A stretch of 64,000 nt of DNA from Deltaproteobacteria bacterium (GTDB taxonomy: Bacteria; Myxococcota_A; Polyangia; Polyangiales; Ga0077539), in contig CANJUR010000019.1 of assembly GCA_947477565.1 (NCBI GenBank), forward strand, positions 1-64,000, written 5' to 3'. The notes under the pieces were generated by a model. That model saw only the letters and a program-made list of their open reading frames with translations, ran no database searches and was not told the origin of the DNA. This document shows positions 8,364-17,523 of the stretch, piece after piece; position 1 is the stretch's first letter; each line of letters opens with the position of its first letter. The position numbers and the translations under genes are program-made.

Positions 8364-9059
8364 CTACTCGGGTTCTTCGACCCGCCAGCGGCCATCTTCC
8401 CGCACCAGGCGCGCCAGCGAGCGGCCGCCCATCCCGTAGGCCATCGTCGCCCGGTCGCCCGCGACTTCCATCGTCCGTCCGCGCTCGAGCGCATCGCGCA
8501 GGCCGCGCAGCACGCCTTGCACCCGAACCGCGTCCGTCCCTCCGAAGCTGGCCTGCAACCGCGCGTCCGGGGTCACATGGGCCGTCGCCGCCGCCTGCTC
8601 GATCGCCTCGCGCACCCGCTCCGGCGCCAGTCGCAGGAGAATGTCCCAGCGCGACCGCTCCAGGGCGCGCACGTACGACCGCAGCGCCTGCGCGGCCGTG
8701 TGCTGCCCGTAGAAGTCCAGCGCGCTCGGATCAAGCCGCCACTGACCGCCTTCCTCGAAGAGGGTCAGCGTCTCGCCGGATGCGAGCGTGAGGTGCGCCG
8801 TCACCGGGGCTTCGGGCTCCAGTTCGCCGTACGCGCGAATGGCGTCGGAAAGTTGTTCGGGGTGTTCCCGTGCGGTGGCTTCGAAGCGCTCGTACGGGAG
8901 CGACTGGCGGGCTGCGGTGGAGAGCATCCCCCAGGCGTCGCGCATCCGGCCGTCGCGCAGCGCGTCGGCGTACGACTGGAGCAGGTCCGTCGGCGAGCCC
9001 GGTCGCGTTGCGCACCCGAGCATTCCCAGTAACAGCAGCGTACCGATGCGGTGGTTCAA
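8364..9059 (-). CDS. Putative lipoprotein, first gene of zinc-ribbon operon
   Basis: A 231-residue protein with a signal peptide and lipobox (LGMLGC, Cys16). Its soluble domain resembles NTF2/DUF4878-type folds in general pattern (SYADALRDGRMRDAWGMLS, then LTLFEEGGQWRLD). The name is descriptive only. It heads a tight minus-strand operon with the two zinc-ribbon proteins. The palindromic tandem-repeat array begins about 60 bp upstream of its start, so its promoter must lie inside or beyond that array. Confidence 0.75.
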   Translation of the reverse strand: MNHRIGTLLLLGMLGCATRPGSPTDLLQSYADALRDGRMRDAWGMLSTAARQSLPYERFEATAREHPEQLSDAIRAYGELEPEAPVTAHLTLASGETLTLFEEGGQWRLDPSALDFYGQHTAAQALRSYVRALERSRWDILLRLAPERVREAIEQAAATAHVTPDARLQASFGGTDAVRVQGVLRGLRDALERGRTMEVAGDRATMAYGMGGRSLARLVREDGRWRVEEPE

Positions 9060-9779
9060 CGCGGCGCCAGCCTAGTGCACGCACACCCACCGAACAACCG
9101 ACACCGCCACCCCGCTGCGGGAGCGCTCGAAGTGCTCCGGCGAGCACACGGACCCCTGTCTGGAGCGCTCGAAGCGCTCCGGGGAGCACACCGGACCCCT
9201 GTTGGGAGCGCTCGAAGCGCTCCGGGGAGCACACGGACCCCTGTTGGGAGCGCTCGAAGCGCTCCGGGGAGCACACCGGACCCCTGTTGGGAGCGCTCGA
9301 AGCGCTCCGGGGAGCACACCGGACCCCTCGCGGGAGCGCTCGGAGCGCTCCGGGGAGCACATCGCACCCGTCGCGCTCGGAGCGCTCCGGGGAGCACACC
9401 GCACCCGTCGCGCTCGGAGCGCTCCGGCACCGCGACGCTGGGGGAAGCTTCGCGGAGGGTCACTCCTGCACCCCTCTCAAGGAGTCTCTTGAAGATTCTC
9501 CGCACCCCTGCTGCTCTCGTGTTCGCTCATCGCCGCGCGGCTGCGCGGACCCAACCGGAGCCCATCACCGCCCCCGTGGACGTCATTGCTCACCGTCGAT
9601 GCCGCCCCCACGACCCGAGCACGGCGCTCCGAACGCGCGACCACACCGACTTCGCGGGACGTCCGGTAAACACCTGATACCTCGGCGTAACCAACGGTCG
9701 GTGAAGGCGCTCATCCACCCGCCCAATCGGCGTCAGATTCTTGGTGAGAGCTCCGCGGCCCTGATACCGCCGTTGACCT
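9060..9779. other. 720-bp intergenic region holding a tandem-repeat array
   Basis: This gap separates the divergent lipoprotein operon (minus) from the pseudokinase gene (plus). The left half is the repeat array at 9120-9431. From about 9432 to 9779 nothing recognisable is seen, and the short frames there have no domain content. Promoters for both flanking genes are expected here. Confidence 0.7.
9120..9431. repeat. 42/43-bp tandem repeat array with internal 8-bp palindrome
   Basis: About eight copies start near 9120, 9162, 9205, 9247, 9290, 9333, 9372 and 9409, with periods of 42, 43, 42, 43, 43 and then 38-39. Each unit contains GGAGCGCTCGAAGCGCTCC, an 8-bp stem (GGAGCGCT/AGCGCTCC) around a CGA or CGG loop. 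This is followed by GGGGAGCACACCGGACCCCT. The 42/43 alternation breaks any reading frame, so the array is non-coding although frames on both strands stay open through it. There are no unique spacers. Confidence 0.9.
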
Positions 9780-11270
9780 ATGGGTACCTCAGCTCGCGCG
9801 CTTGTTCGTAGTCCGCGCATCTCCACCGCCCCGACGTCGCTGCGCCCTGCTCCGGCCCCATCCGTGGTGGGCCCTTTCGACCTCGTAGCGCGTATCGGCG
9901 GCGGCAGCGTGGCCTCGGTGCACCTCGCGCGTCACCGGCAGCTTCCGGAGATCGTCGTGGCCCTGCGCCGCATGCACCCGCACCTCGCGGCGGACGAGAG
10001 CTTCGCGCCGATGTTCATCGACGAGGCGCGCATCATGACGGCGCTGCGGCACCCCAACGCGGTGTCCCTCTTCGAGGGCGCGAGCGAGGGCGTCGAGCTG
10101 TACACCGCGATGGAATACATCCAGGGCGACTCCCTCGCCGCCGTGCAGCAGACCGCCACCGCGCTGCGCCGCGCGCTCCCGACGAGCATCGTGTTGCGCG
10201 TGCTCTCGGAAGCGCTCGAGGGCCTGCACGCCGCCCATGAACTCCTCACCGAGAAGGGCCTGCCGATGTCCGTGGTGCACCGCGACGTGTCGCCGCAGCA
10301 CATCCTCATCGGCATCGACGGCGTCGCGCGCATCTCGGGCTTTGCCAGCGCTCGCGCGGAGGGCCGCCTGGCCTTCACGTCGCCGGGCATGCTGAAGGGC
10401 AAGCTCGCGTACATGGCCCCGGAGGTTCTGCAGGCGCAGCGCTACGATCGACGGGCGGACGTGTTCTCTGTTGGCGTCGTGCTCTGGGAGGCGCTCACGC
10501 TGAAGCGATTGTTTCCCGCGCGCACGGGCTTCAGTGAGTCACGCCTGCGAGCCCGGGAGGCCGCGCTGCCGCTCGCCACGGTGCGCAGCGATCTCCCCGA
10601 CGCGCTCTGCGCCGTGGTGATGCGCGCGCTCGCCATCGACCCGGGAGAGCGCTTCGCGACGGCGAAGGAGTTTGCTGCGGCGCTACGGTCGGCGGCCCCC
10701 ACGAGGCTCGCCACGCAGGATGAACTCGGCGCGTTCATGGAGTCCGTGGCGCGCACCCGCGTCGCGCGTGAGCGAACGGCGCTGCGGGCGACGGACCCGG
10801 CGCAGACCCAGGAGTGTTTCGACGTGATGCCCGAGGTGCTCAACCTCGAGGCGCCGATCGGCGAGCACGAGACGCAGAGCGCGCTCGAGAGCGACTCGGG
10901 CGTGCGCCCGGTGAAGCGCAAGAGCGTGCTGCGCGCATCGACGCGGCCTGGCCGTGGGTTTCGCGGGTTCGTCGAGCCGCAGGTGTCGGCGCAGGCGGTC
11001 GCGCCGTGCGGATGGCGCACGGAAGACGTCCCCGGGACGGCGGTGCCCGACGGCAAGAAGAAGCACGACGCCGACGTGGTGCTGGAGCCCACGGTGAAGC
11101 TCGAGATGCCCCTGCTCTCCGAAGCGCCGCCGCAGTGGAAGCCGCTCTCGGCACCGGCTCCGGTCGCTCCGAGCGCGCGCCGCTGGGCGCTCTGGATCAC
11201 CGCGTCCGTGCTCGCTCTCGGCATGGGCATCGCGGCGGGTAGTGTCTTCGCGGGGACGATGCTGCCCTGA
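9780..11270 (+). CDS. Membrane-anchored Ser/Thr pseudokinase
   Basis: A 496-residue protein with the Hanks-kinase fold at about residues 31-310 and a C-terminal membrane anchor (ALWITASVLALGMGIAAGSVF). The glycine loop, the helix-C Glu (DEARI) and HRD (167-169) are present. Three catalytic positions are altered. The ATP-binding Lys is Arg63 (VALR), the catalytic-loop Asn is His174 (SPQH), and DFG has become GFA at 187-189 (ISGFASAR). Phosphotransfer is therefore unlikely, and it is probably a scaffold or sensor. Three other kinases in this window keep all these residues. A long low-complexity linker separates the kinase fold from the membrane segment. Confidence 0.9.
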   Translation: MGTSARALVRSPRISTAPTSLRPAPAPSVVGPFDLVARIGGGSVASVHLARHRQLPEIVVALRRMHPHLAADESFAPMFIDEARIMTALRHPNAVSLFEGASEGVELYTAMEYIQGDSLAAVQQTATALRRALPTSIVLRVLSEALEGLHAAHELLTEKGLPMSVVHRDVSPQHILIGIDGVARISGFASARAEGRLAFTSPGMLKGKLAYMAPEVLQAQRYDRRADVFSVGVVLWEALTLKRLFPARTGFSESRLRAREAALPLATVRSDLPDALCAVVMRALAIDPGERFATAKEFAAALRSAAPTRLATQDELGAFMESVARTRVARERTALRATDPAQTQECFDVMPEVLNLEAPIGEHETQSALESDSGVRPVKRKSVLRASTRPGRGFRGFVEPQVSAQAVAPCGWRTEDVPGTAVPDGKKKHDADVVLEPTVKLEMPLLSEAPPQWKPLSAPAPVAPSARRWALWITASVLALGMGIAAGSVFAGTMLP

Positions 11271-11314
11271 CGCACACCACGCTGACTTGCCCGCGTCCGG
11301 GCTTTGCGTGAAGA

Positions 11315-11896
11315 GTGGATCCGATGGGCGATACTGCGCCGAACCTCCGGGATTTCGACACGCTCTACCGCCAGATCGAGGAGCTTCCCGAGGGCGTCAC
11401 CGGCGAGATCATCGACCCCGGGGTGCTCCACGCGAAGGGGCGTCCGGGCAAGAGACACCGCCGCGGTCACCGTCAGGTGTTGGAGGCGCTGCGCCATCTC
11501 GACGCCAACGCCGTAGGCACGGGCTGGTGGATCGAGGTGGAGGCCGAGGTGCGCTTCGGTCCGCGGCTGTGGGTTCCTGACCTGAGCGGATGGCGCGTCG
11601 AGCGCGTCCCGGTGCTGCCCGACGAGAACCCGCTGACGGTCATTCCCGACTGGTGCTGCGAGGTGCTGTCGCCCGGGAGCACGGCGCGCATCGACCGGCT
11701 GAAGAAGCTCCCTCGCTACCTGGAGGCGGGGGTCGGCCACGTGTGGCTGGTGGACCCGGAACTACGCCTGGTGGAGGTCTACACCGGGCGCGACGGGGTC
11801 CCGGTGCGCGTGGCGGCCGGGGGCGAGGCGGACGTTCTGCCGCTGCCACCGTTTGCGGGCGAGTTCGCCCTGTCGCCCTGGTGGCTGATCCCCTGA
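11315..11896 (+). CDS. Uma2-family (DUF820) PD-(D/E)XK nuclease-like protein
   Basis: A 193-residue Uma2-family protein, a restriction-nuclease-like fold abundant in myxobacteria and cyanobacteria. Visible family motifs are the early YRQIEELPEG region, WVPDLSGW (catalytic Asp), EVLSPGST (Glu) followed by a Lys/Arg helix, and VWLVDPELRLVEVY. It starts with GTG, with an ATG three codons later as alternative. The 3' end overlaps the convergent membrane-protein gene by about 118 bp. The cellular role of the family is unknown. Confidence 0.88.
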   Translation: MDPMGDTAPNLRDFDTLYRQIEELPEGVTGEIIDPGVLHAKGRPGKRHRRGHRQVLEALRHLDANAVGTGWWIEVEAEVRFGPRLWVPDLSGWRVERVPVLPDENPLTVIPDWCCEVLSPGSTARIDRLKKLPRYLEAGVGHVWLVDPELRLVEVYTGRDGVPVRVAAGGEADVLPLPPFAGEFALSPWWLIP

Positions 11897-12594
11897 CGGG
11901 GGGGTGACGTGACTCCAGTTTCTGGCGTTGCCTGGTTTGCGCTGCGCATCCGCCGGACGACCCATGCTGCGAGCGCGATCGCCGCGACGCCGACGCCGAC
12001 GGCTACCCGCTGCCCAGGGGAGATGACGCGCAGCGCGTCGACGAGCCGTTGCCCGAAGAAGCTCACCAGGAAGAGCGGGATGAGGTACCCGACGAGGGAC
12101 CCCCAGAAGTGCGTCGCGAATCGAACGCGCGAGACCCCGAAGAACGCGTGCAGCAGCGGCGGCATCCAGAAGATGAGCCGCAGCGTAAACACGGTTGCGA
12201 AGGCCCGTCTCTCGAGCGCCTGGTCGTACTTGCGGAAGCGCTCGGGGATGCGCGGGGTGACCCAGTCGCGGGCGACGAAGCGCGTGAAGGAGAAGCCCAC
12301 CACGCTGGCCGCCATGGTGCCGGTGAGGGAGAGCCCGAACGCCACGGGCCACGGCCAGATGAGCGGCGCCGCCCAGATGAACACCGTCCCCGGGACCCCG
12401 AACGGCTGCAGCGTCGCGTAGGCGAGAACAAACGCGACGTAGCCCCAGGGCCCGAGGGCCAGCAGCGTCACCTTCACGCTGGCCGGGTCGGCGAACTGCC
12501 GCAGCACGCCGGTGCGCCAGGCCAGCGCGAGCGCGGCGACGACGAGCAGCACCAACGCGACCTTCACTCTTCGCATCGCGCGCAGCGATGCCAC
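11779..12594 (-). CDS. TVP38/TMEM64-family (VTT domain) membrane protein
   Basis: Up to 271 residues. An N-terminal membrane helix (VALVLLVVAALALAW) is followed by a VTT/SNARE-associated domain with the typical PFGVPGTVFIWAAPLIW and SLTGTMAASVVGFSFTRFVA segments and further helices to about residue 215. The family includes lipid scramblase-like DedA/TMEM64 proteins. The start may instead be MRRVKVAL at 12576. The hydrophilic last 45 or so residues are antisense to the Uma2 gene and may be an overrun. Confidence 0.85.
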   Translation of the reverse strand: MASLRAMRRVKVALVLLVVAALALAWRTGVLRQFADPASVKVTLLALGPWGYVAFVLAYATLQPFGVPGTVFIWAAPLIWPWPVAFGLSLTGTMAASVVGFSFTRFVARDWVTPRIPERFRKYDQALERRAFATVFTLRLIFWMPPLLHAFFGVSRVRFATHFWGSLVGYLIPLFLVSFFGQRLVDALRVISPGQRVAVGVGVAAIALAAWVVRRMRSANQATPETGVTSPPRQGISHQGDRANSPANGGSGRTSASPPAATRTGTPSRPV

Positions 12595-12729
12595 GGATCG
12601 CCGTGGAGGCCCAGTGTTCAGGGAATAAGCGATCCAACGCCCCCGGCCCTTCTGGCACGGATCCGTTGCAGTTACCGAAGTTCCCTTATGTGTGAAGTTC
12701 GCTTGGTTGGCGCAGTCGAGAGCACCCGC

Positions 12730-13075
12730 TCACCGCGCTGGAGAAGCTCGCTGGCGCTCGACCGCCCAGTGGGGGTTGGTGCCCCTCGGGATCGGCGGCT
12801 CGTACGTGCCCACACTGAGGCGCTCGGAGAGGTTCTCGGCATCCGCGAGGTCGGCCGGGCGCCCGAGCTCGGCGCCCTTCGCGGTCGGGAGAAAGCGCAG
12901 CGGCGTCCGGGGGAATGGCGTCGATCTCGAAGAAGACCCCGCGATCGCCGTCGGCGAAGGTGCCCCGCTTGACGACGCACTGCCACCCATTAACTCGCAC
13001 GGCCTCGATGGCGTCGGCCCCGACGATGGGCACGATCTCGGGCACCCGCTGCACCGAAGCGAGCTTCCGCTTCAT
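12730..13075 (-). pseudogene. Remnant of DRB0094-type RNA ligase
   Basis: The first 55 or so residues (MKRKLASVQRVPEIVPIVGA through VNGWQCVVKRGTF and GVFFEIDAIPPD) match the N-terminal domain of the Deinococcus DRB0094-type RNA ligase family. The frame then shifts by one. Family-like sequence resumes in the other frame (LRFLPTAKGAEL, ENLSERLSVGTYEPPIP) and stops. The nucleotidyltransferase core with the adenylated Lys (KxDG) is missing. The gene is therefore frameshifted and truncated. It lies directly downstream of an ADP-ribosylglycohydrolase remnant on the same strand. Confidence 0.75.
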
Positions 13076-13117
13076 GGGGCGCCCCGTACCAGCGCCCTGG
13101 GCGCCGGTCATTCCCGC

Positions 13118-13463
13118 TCAATACGGCACGATCCGCCGCAGCGCTTGGGCGATCACCACGGGGTACAGCGCGAGGTTGCGGGCCAGCGCATACACGGGGT
13201 TGTATGTCGCCGTCGGAGAGCGACCGACGAAACGCCCGCACCGCGGCGTCGAGATCGGTCGGGTGGCGCGCGAGGCTCTGCGCGACGAGGGCCGATTGCT
13301 CGGTGTCATCGGACACGAATCCCCGGCGACCGAGGAAGTGGAAGCGCGCGAGGTCGGGGAAGCGGCGCGCGATCACTCGCGGGGAGAGCATTTCCATGGG
13401 GAGTCCGAGCGCGTCACCGAGGGCGGTGCCGAGCAGCGTGCCCGCGAGGCGATCGAGGAGGTC
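13118..13463 (-). pseudogene. Remnant of ADP-ribosylglycohydrolase (ARH/DraG family)
   Basis: Reading from about 13463, the minus strand encodes DRLAGTLLGTALGDALGLPM and then GFVSDDTEQSALVAQSLARH. These are the N-terminal substrate and metal motifs of ADP-ribosylglycohydrolases. No start codon is available in this frame. After FRRSLSDGD the frame shifts. A C-terminal-looking segment (YALARNLALYPVVIAQALRR) then ends the reading about 100 codons from its beginning, against roughly 250-300 residues for the family. The middle of the gene is evidently deleted. Confidence 0.7.
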
Positions 13464-13527
13464 CGATGGGGTGGGGTGGTACCGAAGGCACGCGGCGGAT
13501 GATTCCCGCCGAGGGGAGGGCGGGACG

Positions 13528-14028
13528 TTACGGCGCTGGCATCGGAATGATCTTGATGCGGCGCTCTTCGCCTTCGCCTTCGCTCTGCGTCTGCACGCCC
13601 TCGAACCTGGCGAGGGCCATGTGTACGGTGCGGCGCTCGCGCGGCGGCAGCGGCTCCATGAGGATGACCTTGCCTTCCTTCACGCAGCGCTCGCCGAGCT
13701 CTTGCGCCATGGTGGAGAGGGTGCGCTCGCGCTTGGCCCGGTAGCCGTCGGCGTCCACCACGAGGCTCGCACGGTCGCCCGCGACGGTCTTGCTGGCGAC
13801 GCGGTTGGCGAGGAGCTGGAGGGCATCGATGGTGACGCCCTTCTTGCCCACGAGGTGCTTTGCGTCGGGGCCGCTCAGTTCGAGGACGGTGTCGCCGCCC
13901 TCCTCGCGGACGTTGACGTCGGCGTCGAGCCCCATGGCGATGACGGTGTCCTTGAGAAACACGCTCGCAGCATCGATAGCGCGCGGATCAAGGGGACGGC
14001 GGGCGGAAGGATCGTTCAGGTCAACCAC
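13528..14028 (-). CDS. jag: Jag/KhpB RNA-binding protein (KH + R3H)
   Basis: A 166-residue RNA-binding protein of the Jag/KhpB/EloR family. A type II KH domain contains GKKGVTIDALQLLANR (about 63-78). A C-terminal R3H domain contains ERRTVHMAL (about 131-139). In other bacteria Jag binds RNA and influences cell elongation and division. Its start overlaps the end of yidC by 8 bp in the conserved rpmH-rnpA-yidD-yidC-jag order, which strongly supports the call. The N-terminal Jag domain is short. Confidence 0.95.
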   Translation of the reverse strand: MVDLNDPSARRPLDPRAIDAASVFLKDTVIAMGLDADVNVREEGGDTVLELSGPDAKHLVGKKGVTIDALQLLANRVASKTVAGDRASLVVDADGYRAKRERTLSTMAQELGERCVKEGKVILMEPLPPRERRTVHMALARFEGVQTQSEGEGEERRIKIIPMPAP

Positions 14029-15724
14029 GGTTGTCTCCGGTCAGGGTCTTCACCTGGATCGCCTCGCCGCCACCGGTACCGGTGCCCGACTTGTACTGAT
14101 CCATCTGCTTCTTCGTGTACCACTGCTGGAGCACGCCGAGGCATGAGTTCACGAGCATGTAGAGAGCGAGCCCTGACGGCAGGAAGAGCGAGATGCCTGT
14201 CAGGAAGATCGGGAAGAAGTAGGTCATCATCTTCGCCTGCACGGGGTCCATCCCCTGCGGCGGCATGAGCTTCTGCTGCAAGAACATGATCGCCCCCAGC
14301 ACCAGCGGCAGGACGTAGTAGGGGTCCGGCGCCGAGAGGTCGTGCCACCAGAACACGAACGGCGCGTGGAACAGCTCCACGGACGTCTGCAGCGTGGTGT
14401 AGAGCGCCCACCAGATCGGGAGCTGTGCGAGCTGCGGGAAGCAGCCGCTGAGCGGGTTGACCCCGTTCTTGCGGTAAAGCTCCATCGTCGCGAGGGTCTT
14501 CGCCTCGGGGTTGTCAGCGAGGCGGGTGTTGATCTCGTCGAGTTCGGGCTTGAGTTTCGCCATCATCGCCATCGACTTCATCGACTTGGCGAGCAGCGGC
14601 AGCAGCGCCACACGGATGCAGAGGGTGAGCAGCATGATGGCCGCGCCCCAGTTGCCCACGATGCTGTGCAAAAACCGTAGAAACCGCAGCAGTTGTCGCG
14701 CGATAAACGAGAAGAACCCGAGGTTCACGGTATCCGTGAGGCGCTTGTCCGGGGTGACCGCGGCGAGGGTGTCGGGCTCCTTCGGCCCGAGGTATACCGT
14801 CGCCTGGAAGGTCTTGCTTTCACCGGTCGCGAGCGACGTGCGGGCCCAGCCTACGGACGCGCCATACACGCTGCCCAGAGGTTCGTCGTCTGGCCCGCGG
14901 TCTTCGGCGAAGAGCCGGCAGCGGGCCTCGCCGTTGTCGCCCCGCGGCACCACCGCAAGTTCGAAGTACGTGTTGCCCAGCGAGGCGAAGGTCGCGGCGC
15001 CGGGCAGCGCGTCTTCCGGGCGGCGTTCGAGCAGCTTGTCGCGACCCTCGCGATACAGCTCCGTGCCGTGCCGACAGATGCCCTCGCCGACCTGCCACGG
15101 CCGCTGGAAGAACTTGCCGTTCTCGTCCGCGCGCAGCACCCACTGATAGACGGGCACCCGCGCCTCGACGTTGATCGGGCCGCCGAGGTTATGCACCGTC
15201 GTCTCGACCTCCATGGTGAAGGGACGATCCGAGCGGTACTTGCGTACCACTTCGATCTCGTTGCCCGTCCAGGTCAGCTCGACCTCGCGTTCGCTCACCT
15301 GCCGACCCGTGTAGTCGACGTACGGCGGCACCACCGTGCCCTCACCGCGCTTCACCGTGAGTTCGGTGCGGAGCGAGAGAATGTCCTCGTTCCAGGTGGA
15401 GGCGAGGTTCATCCGGGGGTCACTGCCACGCTGCCCGGTGCGAGGGTCCAACGGAGCGTCGCGCATCGCGAACTGCGCCCCGTTGAGCCGCAGCGAGCGC
15501 AGGCCGCCCGAGCGGGTGGTCACCTCCGCGTCGAAGCCCGAGCGCGCCGCGGTGAGCGGGCTGCGCACGCGAAACGTCTGCTCTGCGGGGCGCGCCGTCT
15601 CCGCCAGCACCGGCGCCGGGTTGCGCAGCGAGGGCGAGGACCGCGAGTGATTTCGCTGGGTGAAGAACCACACCGCCAATCCTCCGATGAGGAGGATGGC
15701 GAAGGTGCGCAGGTTTTCTTTCAT
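14021..15724 (-). CDS. yidC: Membrane protein insertase YidC
   Basis: A 567-residue insertase for inner-membrane proteins, acting with or without Sec. It has the Gram-negative architecture: an N-terminal signal anchor ([14 protein letters not shown]), a large periplasmic beta-sandwich domain (about 60-350), and then the conserved C-terminal transmembrane core. The core includes [19 protein letters not shown], the positively charged loop [16 protein letters not shown], and [13 protein letters not shown]. It overlaps yidD by 4 bp upstream and jag by 8 bp downstream, consistent with one operon. Confidence 0.98.
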   Translation of the reverse strand: MKENLRTFAILLIGGLAVWFFTQRNHSRSSPSLRNPAPVLAETARPAEQTFRVRSPLTAARSGFDAEVTTRSGGLRSLRLNGAQFAMRDAPLDPRTGQRGSDPRMNLASTWNEDILSLRTELTVKRGEGTVVPPYVDYTGRQVSEREVELTWTGNEIEVVRKYRSDRPFTMEVETTVHNLGGPINVEARVPVYQWVLRADENGKFFQRPWQVGEGICRHGTELYREGRDKLLERRPEDALPGAATFASLGNTYFELAVVPRGDNGEARCRLFAEDRGPDDEPLGSVYGASVGWARTSLATGESKTFQATVYLGPKEPDTLAAVTPDKRLTDTVNLGFFSFIARQLLRFLRFLHSIVGNWGAAIMLLTLCIRVALLPLLAKSMKSMAMMAKLKPELDEINTRLADNPEAKTLATMELYRKNGVNPLSGCFPQLAQLPIWWALYTTLQTSVELFHAPFVFWWHDLSAPDPYYVLPLVLGAIMFLQQKLMPPQGMDPVQAKMMTYFFPIFLTGISLFLPSGLALYMLVNSCLGVLQQWYTKKQMDQYKSGTGTGGGEAIQVKTLTGDNRG

Positions 15725-15981
15725 GGACGACCGTCCGGCGACGCGTCGGCGTCGCAGTGGCAGGGGAGTTGCGGCGGGGGATCATAGCCGCCGGAATGAA
15801 ACGGGTGGCACTTCACGAGACGTCTGGCCGCCAGCCACGAGCCGTGTGCCGCGCCGAAGCGGTCGATGCAGGCGGTGGCGTACCGAGAGCACGACGGATC
15901 GAAGCGGCAGACGTTGCCGAGCAGGGGAGAGAGCGTCGCGCGGTATACACGGAGGAGTAAAAGCAAAGCGTATCGGATCAC
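15721..15981 (-). CDS. yidD: Membrane protein insertion efficiency factor YidD
   Basis: An 86-residue YidD family protein, a small membrane-associated protein thought to help YidC-dependent insertion. It shows the family pattern [20 protein letters not shown] followed by [12 protein letters not shown] and [12 protein letters not shown]. The start overlaps the end of rnpA by 4 bp and the stop overlaps the yidC start by 4 bp, so the three genes look translationally coupled. Confidence 0.97.
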   Translation of the reverse strand: MIRYALLLLLRVYRATLSPLLGNVCRFDPSCSRYATACIDRFGAAHGSWLAARRLVKCHPFHSGGYDPPPQLPCHCDADASPDGRP

Positions 15982-16385
15982 GTCGCGGCACCTCCCGCGC
16001 GAGGCGGGTTCGAGGGCGTCGAGGCCTTTGGGGTGCGATCACCGCCGCGGCGTCGGGCAAAGGCCGACCGAATCTCCGCACACGCTTCCACAAATGCAAG
16101 CGGAGGGCATGATTCTCGCGCGATGACCACGACCTCGCAGCCGACGGGAAACAGCTCTGGATGCAGCCGAAAGACCTCCCGCAGCACGCGCCGGAGGCGA
16201 TTGCGACGGACGGCGTTGCCGGTCTTCTTGCTGGTGACGAGCCCCAGTCGCGCGGGGTCACCGTCGCCGCGATCGCGGACGATCACGACGAGGTGCGGGG
16301 CGTGCAGTCTACGACCGGACTTCTGCGTGGCGAGAAACTCGTCGCGCCGCAGGATGCGTCGGGACTTGTCGAAGCCCGCGCTCAT
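15978..16385 (-). CDS. rnpA: Ribonuclease P protein component
   Basis: A 135-residue RNase P protein subunit, which assists the catalytic RNA in 5' maturation of tRNA. It shows the early basic segment [10 protein letters not shown], the aromatic/central strand region, and the RNR signature ([18 protein letters not shown], about 56-73). It lies between rpmH and yidD in the universal order. The C-terminal tail is Arg/Pro-rich and variable. Confidence 0.97.
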   Translation of the reverse strand: MSAGFDKSRRILRRDEFLATQKSGRRLHAPHLVVIVRDRGDGDPARLGLVTSKKTGNAVRRNRLRRVLREVFRLHPELFPVGCEVVVIARESCPPLAFVEACAEIRSAFARRRGGDRTPKASTPSNPPRAGGAAT

Positions 16386-16456
16386 GGGAGGGGTCGTGGG
16401 GAGGTCGTAGGACTGCGGAAGGATTAGGTACGGTCGTCGGGAGGCGTCGCCGCCGA

Positions 16457-16606
16457 CTACTTCTTGTAGTTGGTGACCGCCAGGCGCTTGCGGCCCTTGG
16501 CCCGGCGGTTCTTCAGGACGGTGCGGCCGCCTGCGGTGGCCATCCGGGCACGGAAGCCGTGGGTGCGGGTGCGGTGGACGCGGCTCGGTTGATAGGTGCG
16601 CTTCAC
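16457..16606 (-). CDS. rpmH: 50S ribosomal protein L34 (GTG start)
   Basis: A 49-residue ribosomal protein L34 beginning (M)[20 protein letters not shown], with the conserved [16 protein letters not shown] tail. The start codon is GTG at 16604-16606, preceded by a clear GAGGAG Shine-Dalgarno about 7 bases upstream. The longer upstream extension is not part of L34. It is the first gene of the rpmH-rnpA-yidD-yidC-jag cluster. Confidence 0.97.
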   Translation of the reverse strand: MKRTYQPSRVHRTRTHGFRARMATAGGRTVLKNRRAKGRKRLAVTNYKK

Positions 16607-16718
16607 AGTATTACTCCTCGAACGGGCCGCGGAAACAAACACGCGACCACTGGTCATGTCAAGCGGTGCCCAGCAAGCAGATCTCGCCAATGCCGCCGTC
16701 GGGCCGTCCTGTACCCGC

Positions 16719-17444
16719 TCACCCCACGGACTTCAAGAGCCCGGCGTCGAGGAAAGAGAACGCCCCGTCGCGGCCGAGGATTACATGATCAAGTAAAGGC
16801 AGCTCGATCGCGGCGCCGACCTCAGCCACTCGGCGGGTGAATTCCGCGTCTTCGGGGCTCGGCGTCGGGTCGCCGGACGGGTGGTTGTGCACCAGCACCA
16901 TGGACGCGCCGCCCTCGCGCACGGCCAGCGCGAAGACCTCCCGCACCCCGAGCGCGACGCCCGCGGGGGTGCCATTGGCGAGCACCCGCTCTGCGATGAG
17001 TCGCTGCTTCACGTCGAGGACGAGAGCCAGGACGCACTCGTCGGGCAGATCGACCATGCGCGCCGACCAGCAGCGGACGATGTCGCGACTCGAGGTAAAG
17101 GGCATCCGCCGCGGTGGTGCTGCGCTGCGCACCCGCCTGGCGAGTTCCCAGGTCGCGAGCAGGCGCGTCGCCTGGTGGGTGCCGAGGTCCTGTGCAAGGG
17201 AGCCGAGGCTGGTCCGAAGCAGGCCGCGGAGGCCGTCGTGCGTCGCGAGGAGGTGTCTTCCGAGGGCGTCGGCGGTGAGACCTCCGCGGCCGCGGCCCAG
17301 GGCGAGACTCAGCACCTCCGCGTCGCTCAGGACATCAATGGGGATTCGTCTGCGCCGCGGAAGCGGCCGGACGTGGCGAGGTGACTGGTTGTCATTGGCG
17401 GCTCGGGTCGGCATGGAGACGACCCTCTCCACAGGCCGTGCCAA
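16719..17444 (-). CDS. radC: RadC/JAB-domain protein
   Basis: A 241-residue RadC family protein with an N-terminal helix-hairpin-helix-like region and the C-terminal JAMM metalloprotease-like motif [20 protein letters not shown]. Despite the name, a DNA-repair role is unproven. The start may be MPTRAAND, 11 residues in. It occupies the position upstream of rpmH where dnaA or an origin often lies in other bacteria. Confidence 0.92.
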   Translation of the reverse strand: MARPVERVVSMPTRAANDNQSPRHVRPLPRRRRIPIDVLSDAEVLSLALGRGRGGLTADALGRHLLATHDGLRGLLRTSLGSLAQDLGTHQATRLLATWELARRVRSAAPPRRMPFTSSRDIVRCWSARMVDLPDECVLALVLDVKQRLIAERVLANGTPAGVALGVREVFALAVREGGASMVLVHNHPSGDPTPSPEDAEFTRRVAEVGAAIELPLLDHVILGRDGAFSFLDAGLLKSVG

Positions 17445-17523
17445 GTGAAAACATCGGTAAAAGAAGTGCTGGAGAGGTGGCGGCGGGGTGGCGGCGGGGT
17501 GGCGGCGGTCGGTCGGGCTACTC

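Noticed and set aside
9120-9431. CRISPR array next to a cas6-containing region
   Set aside because: The units are contiguous with no unique spacers, and the period is 38-43 bp throughout. This is a tandem repeat, not a repeat-spacer array.
16600-17500. Replication origin beside rpmH
   Set aside because: No dnaA gene and no cluster of TTATCCACA-like boxes was found; only an isolated CTCCACAGG-like match.
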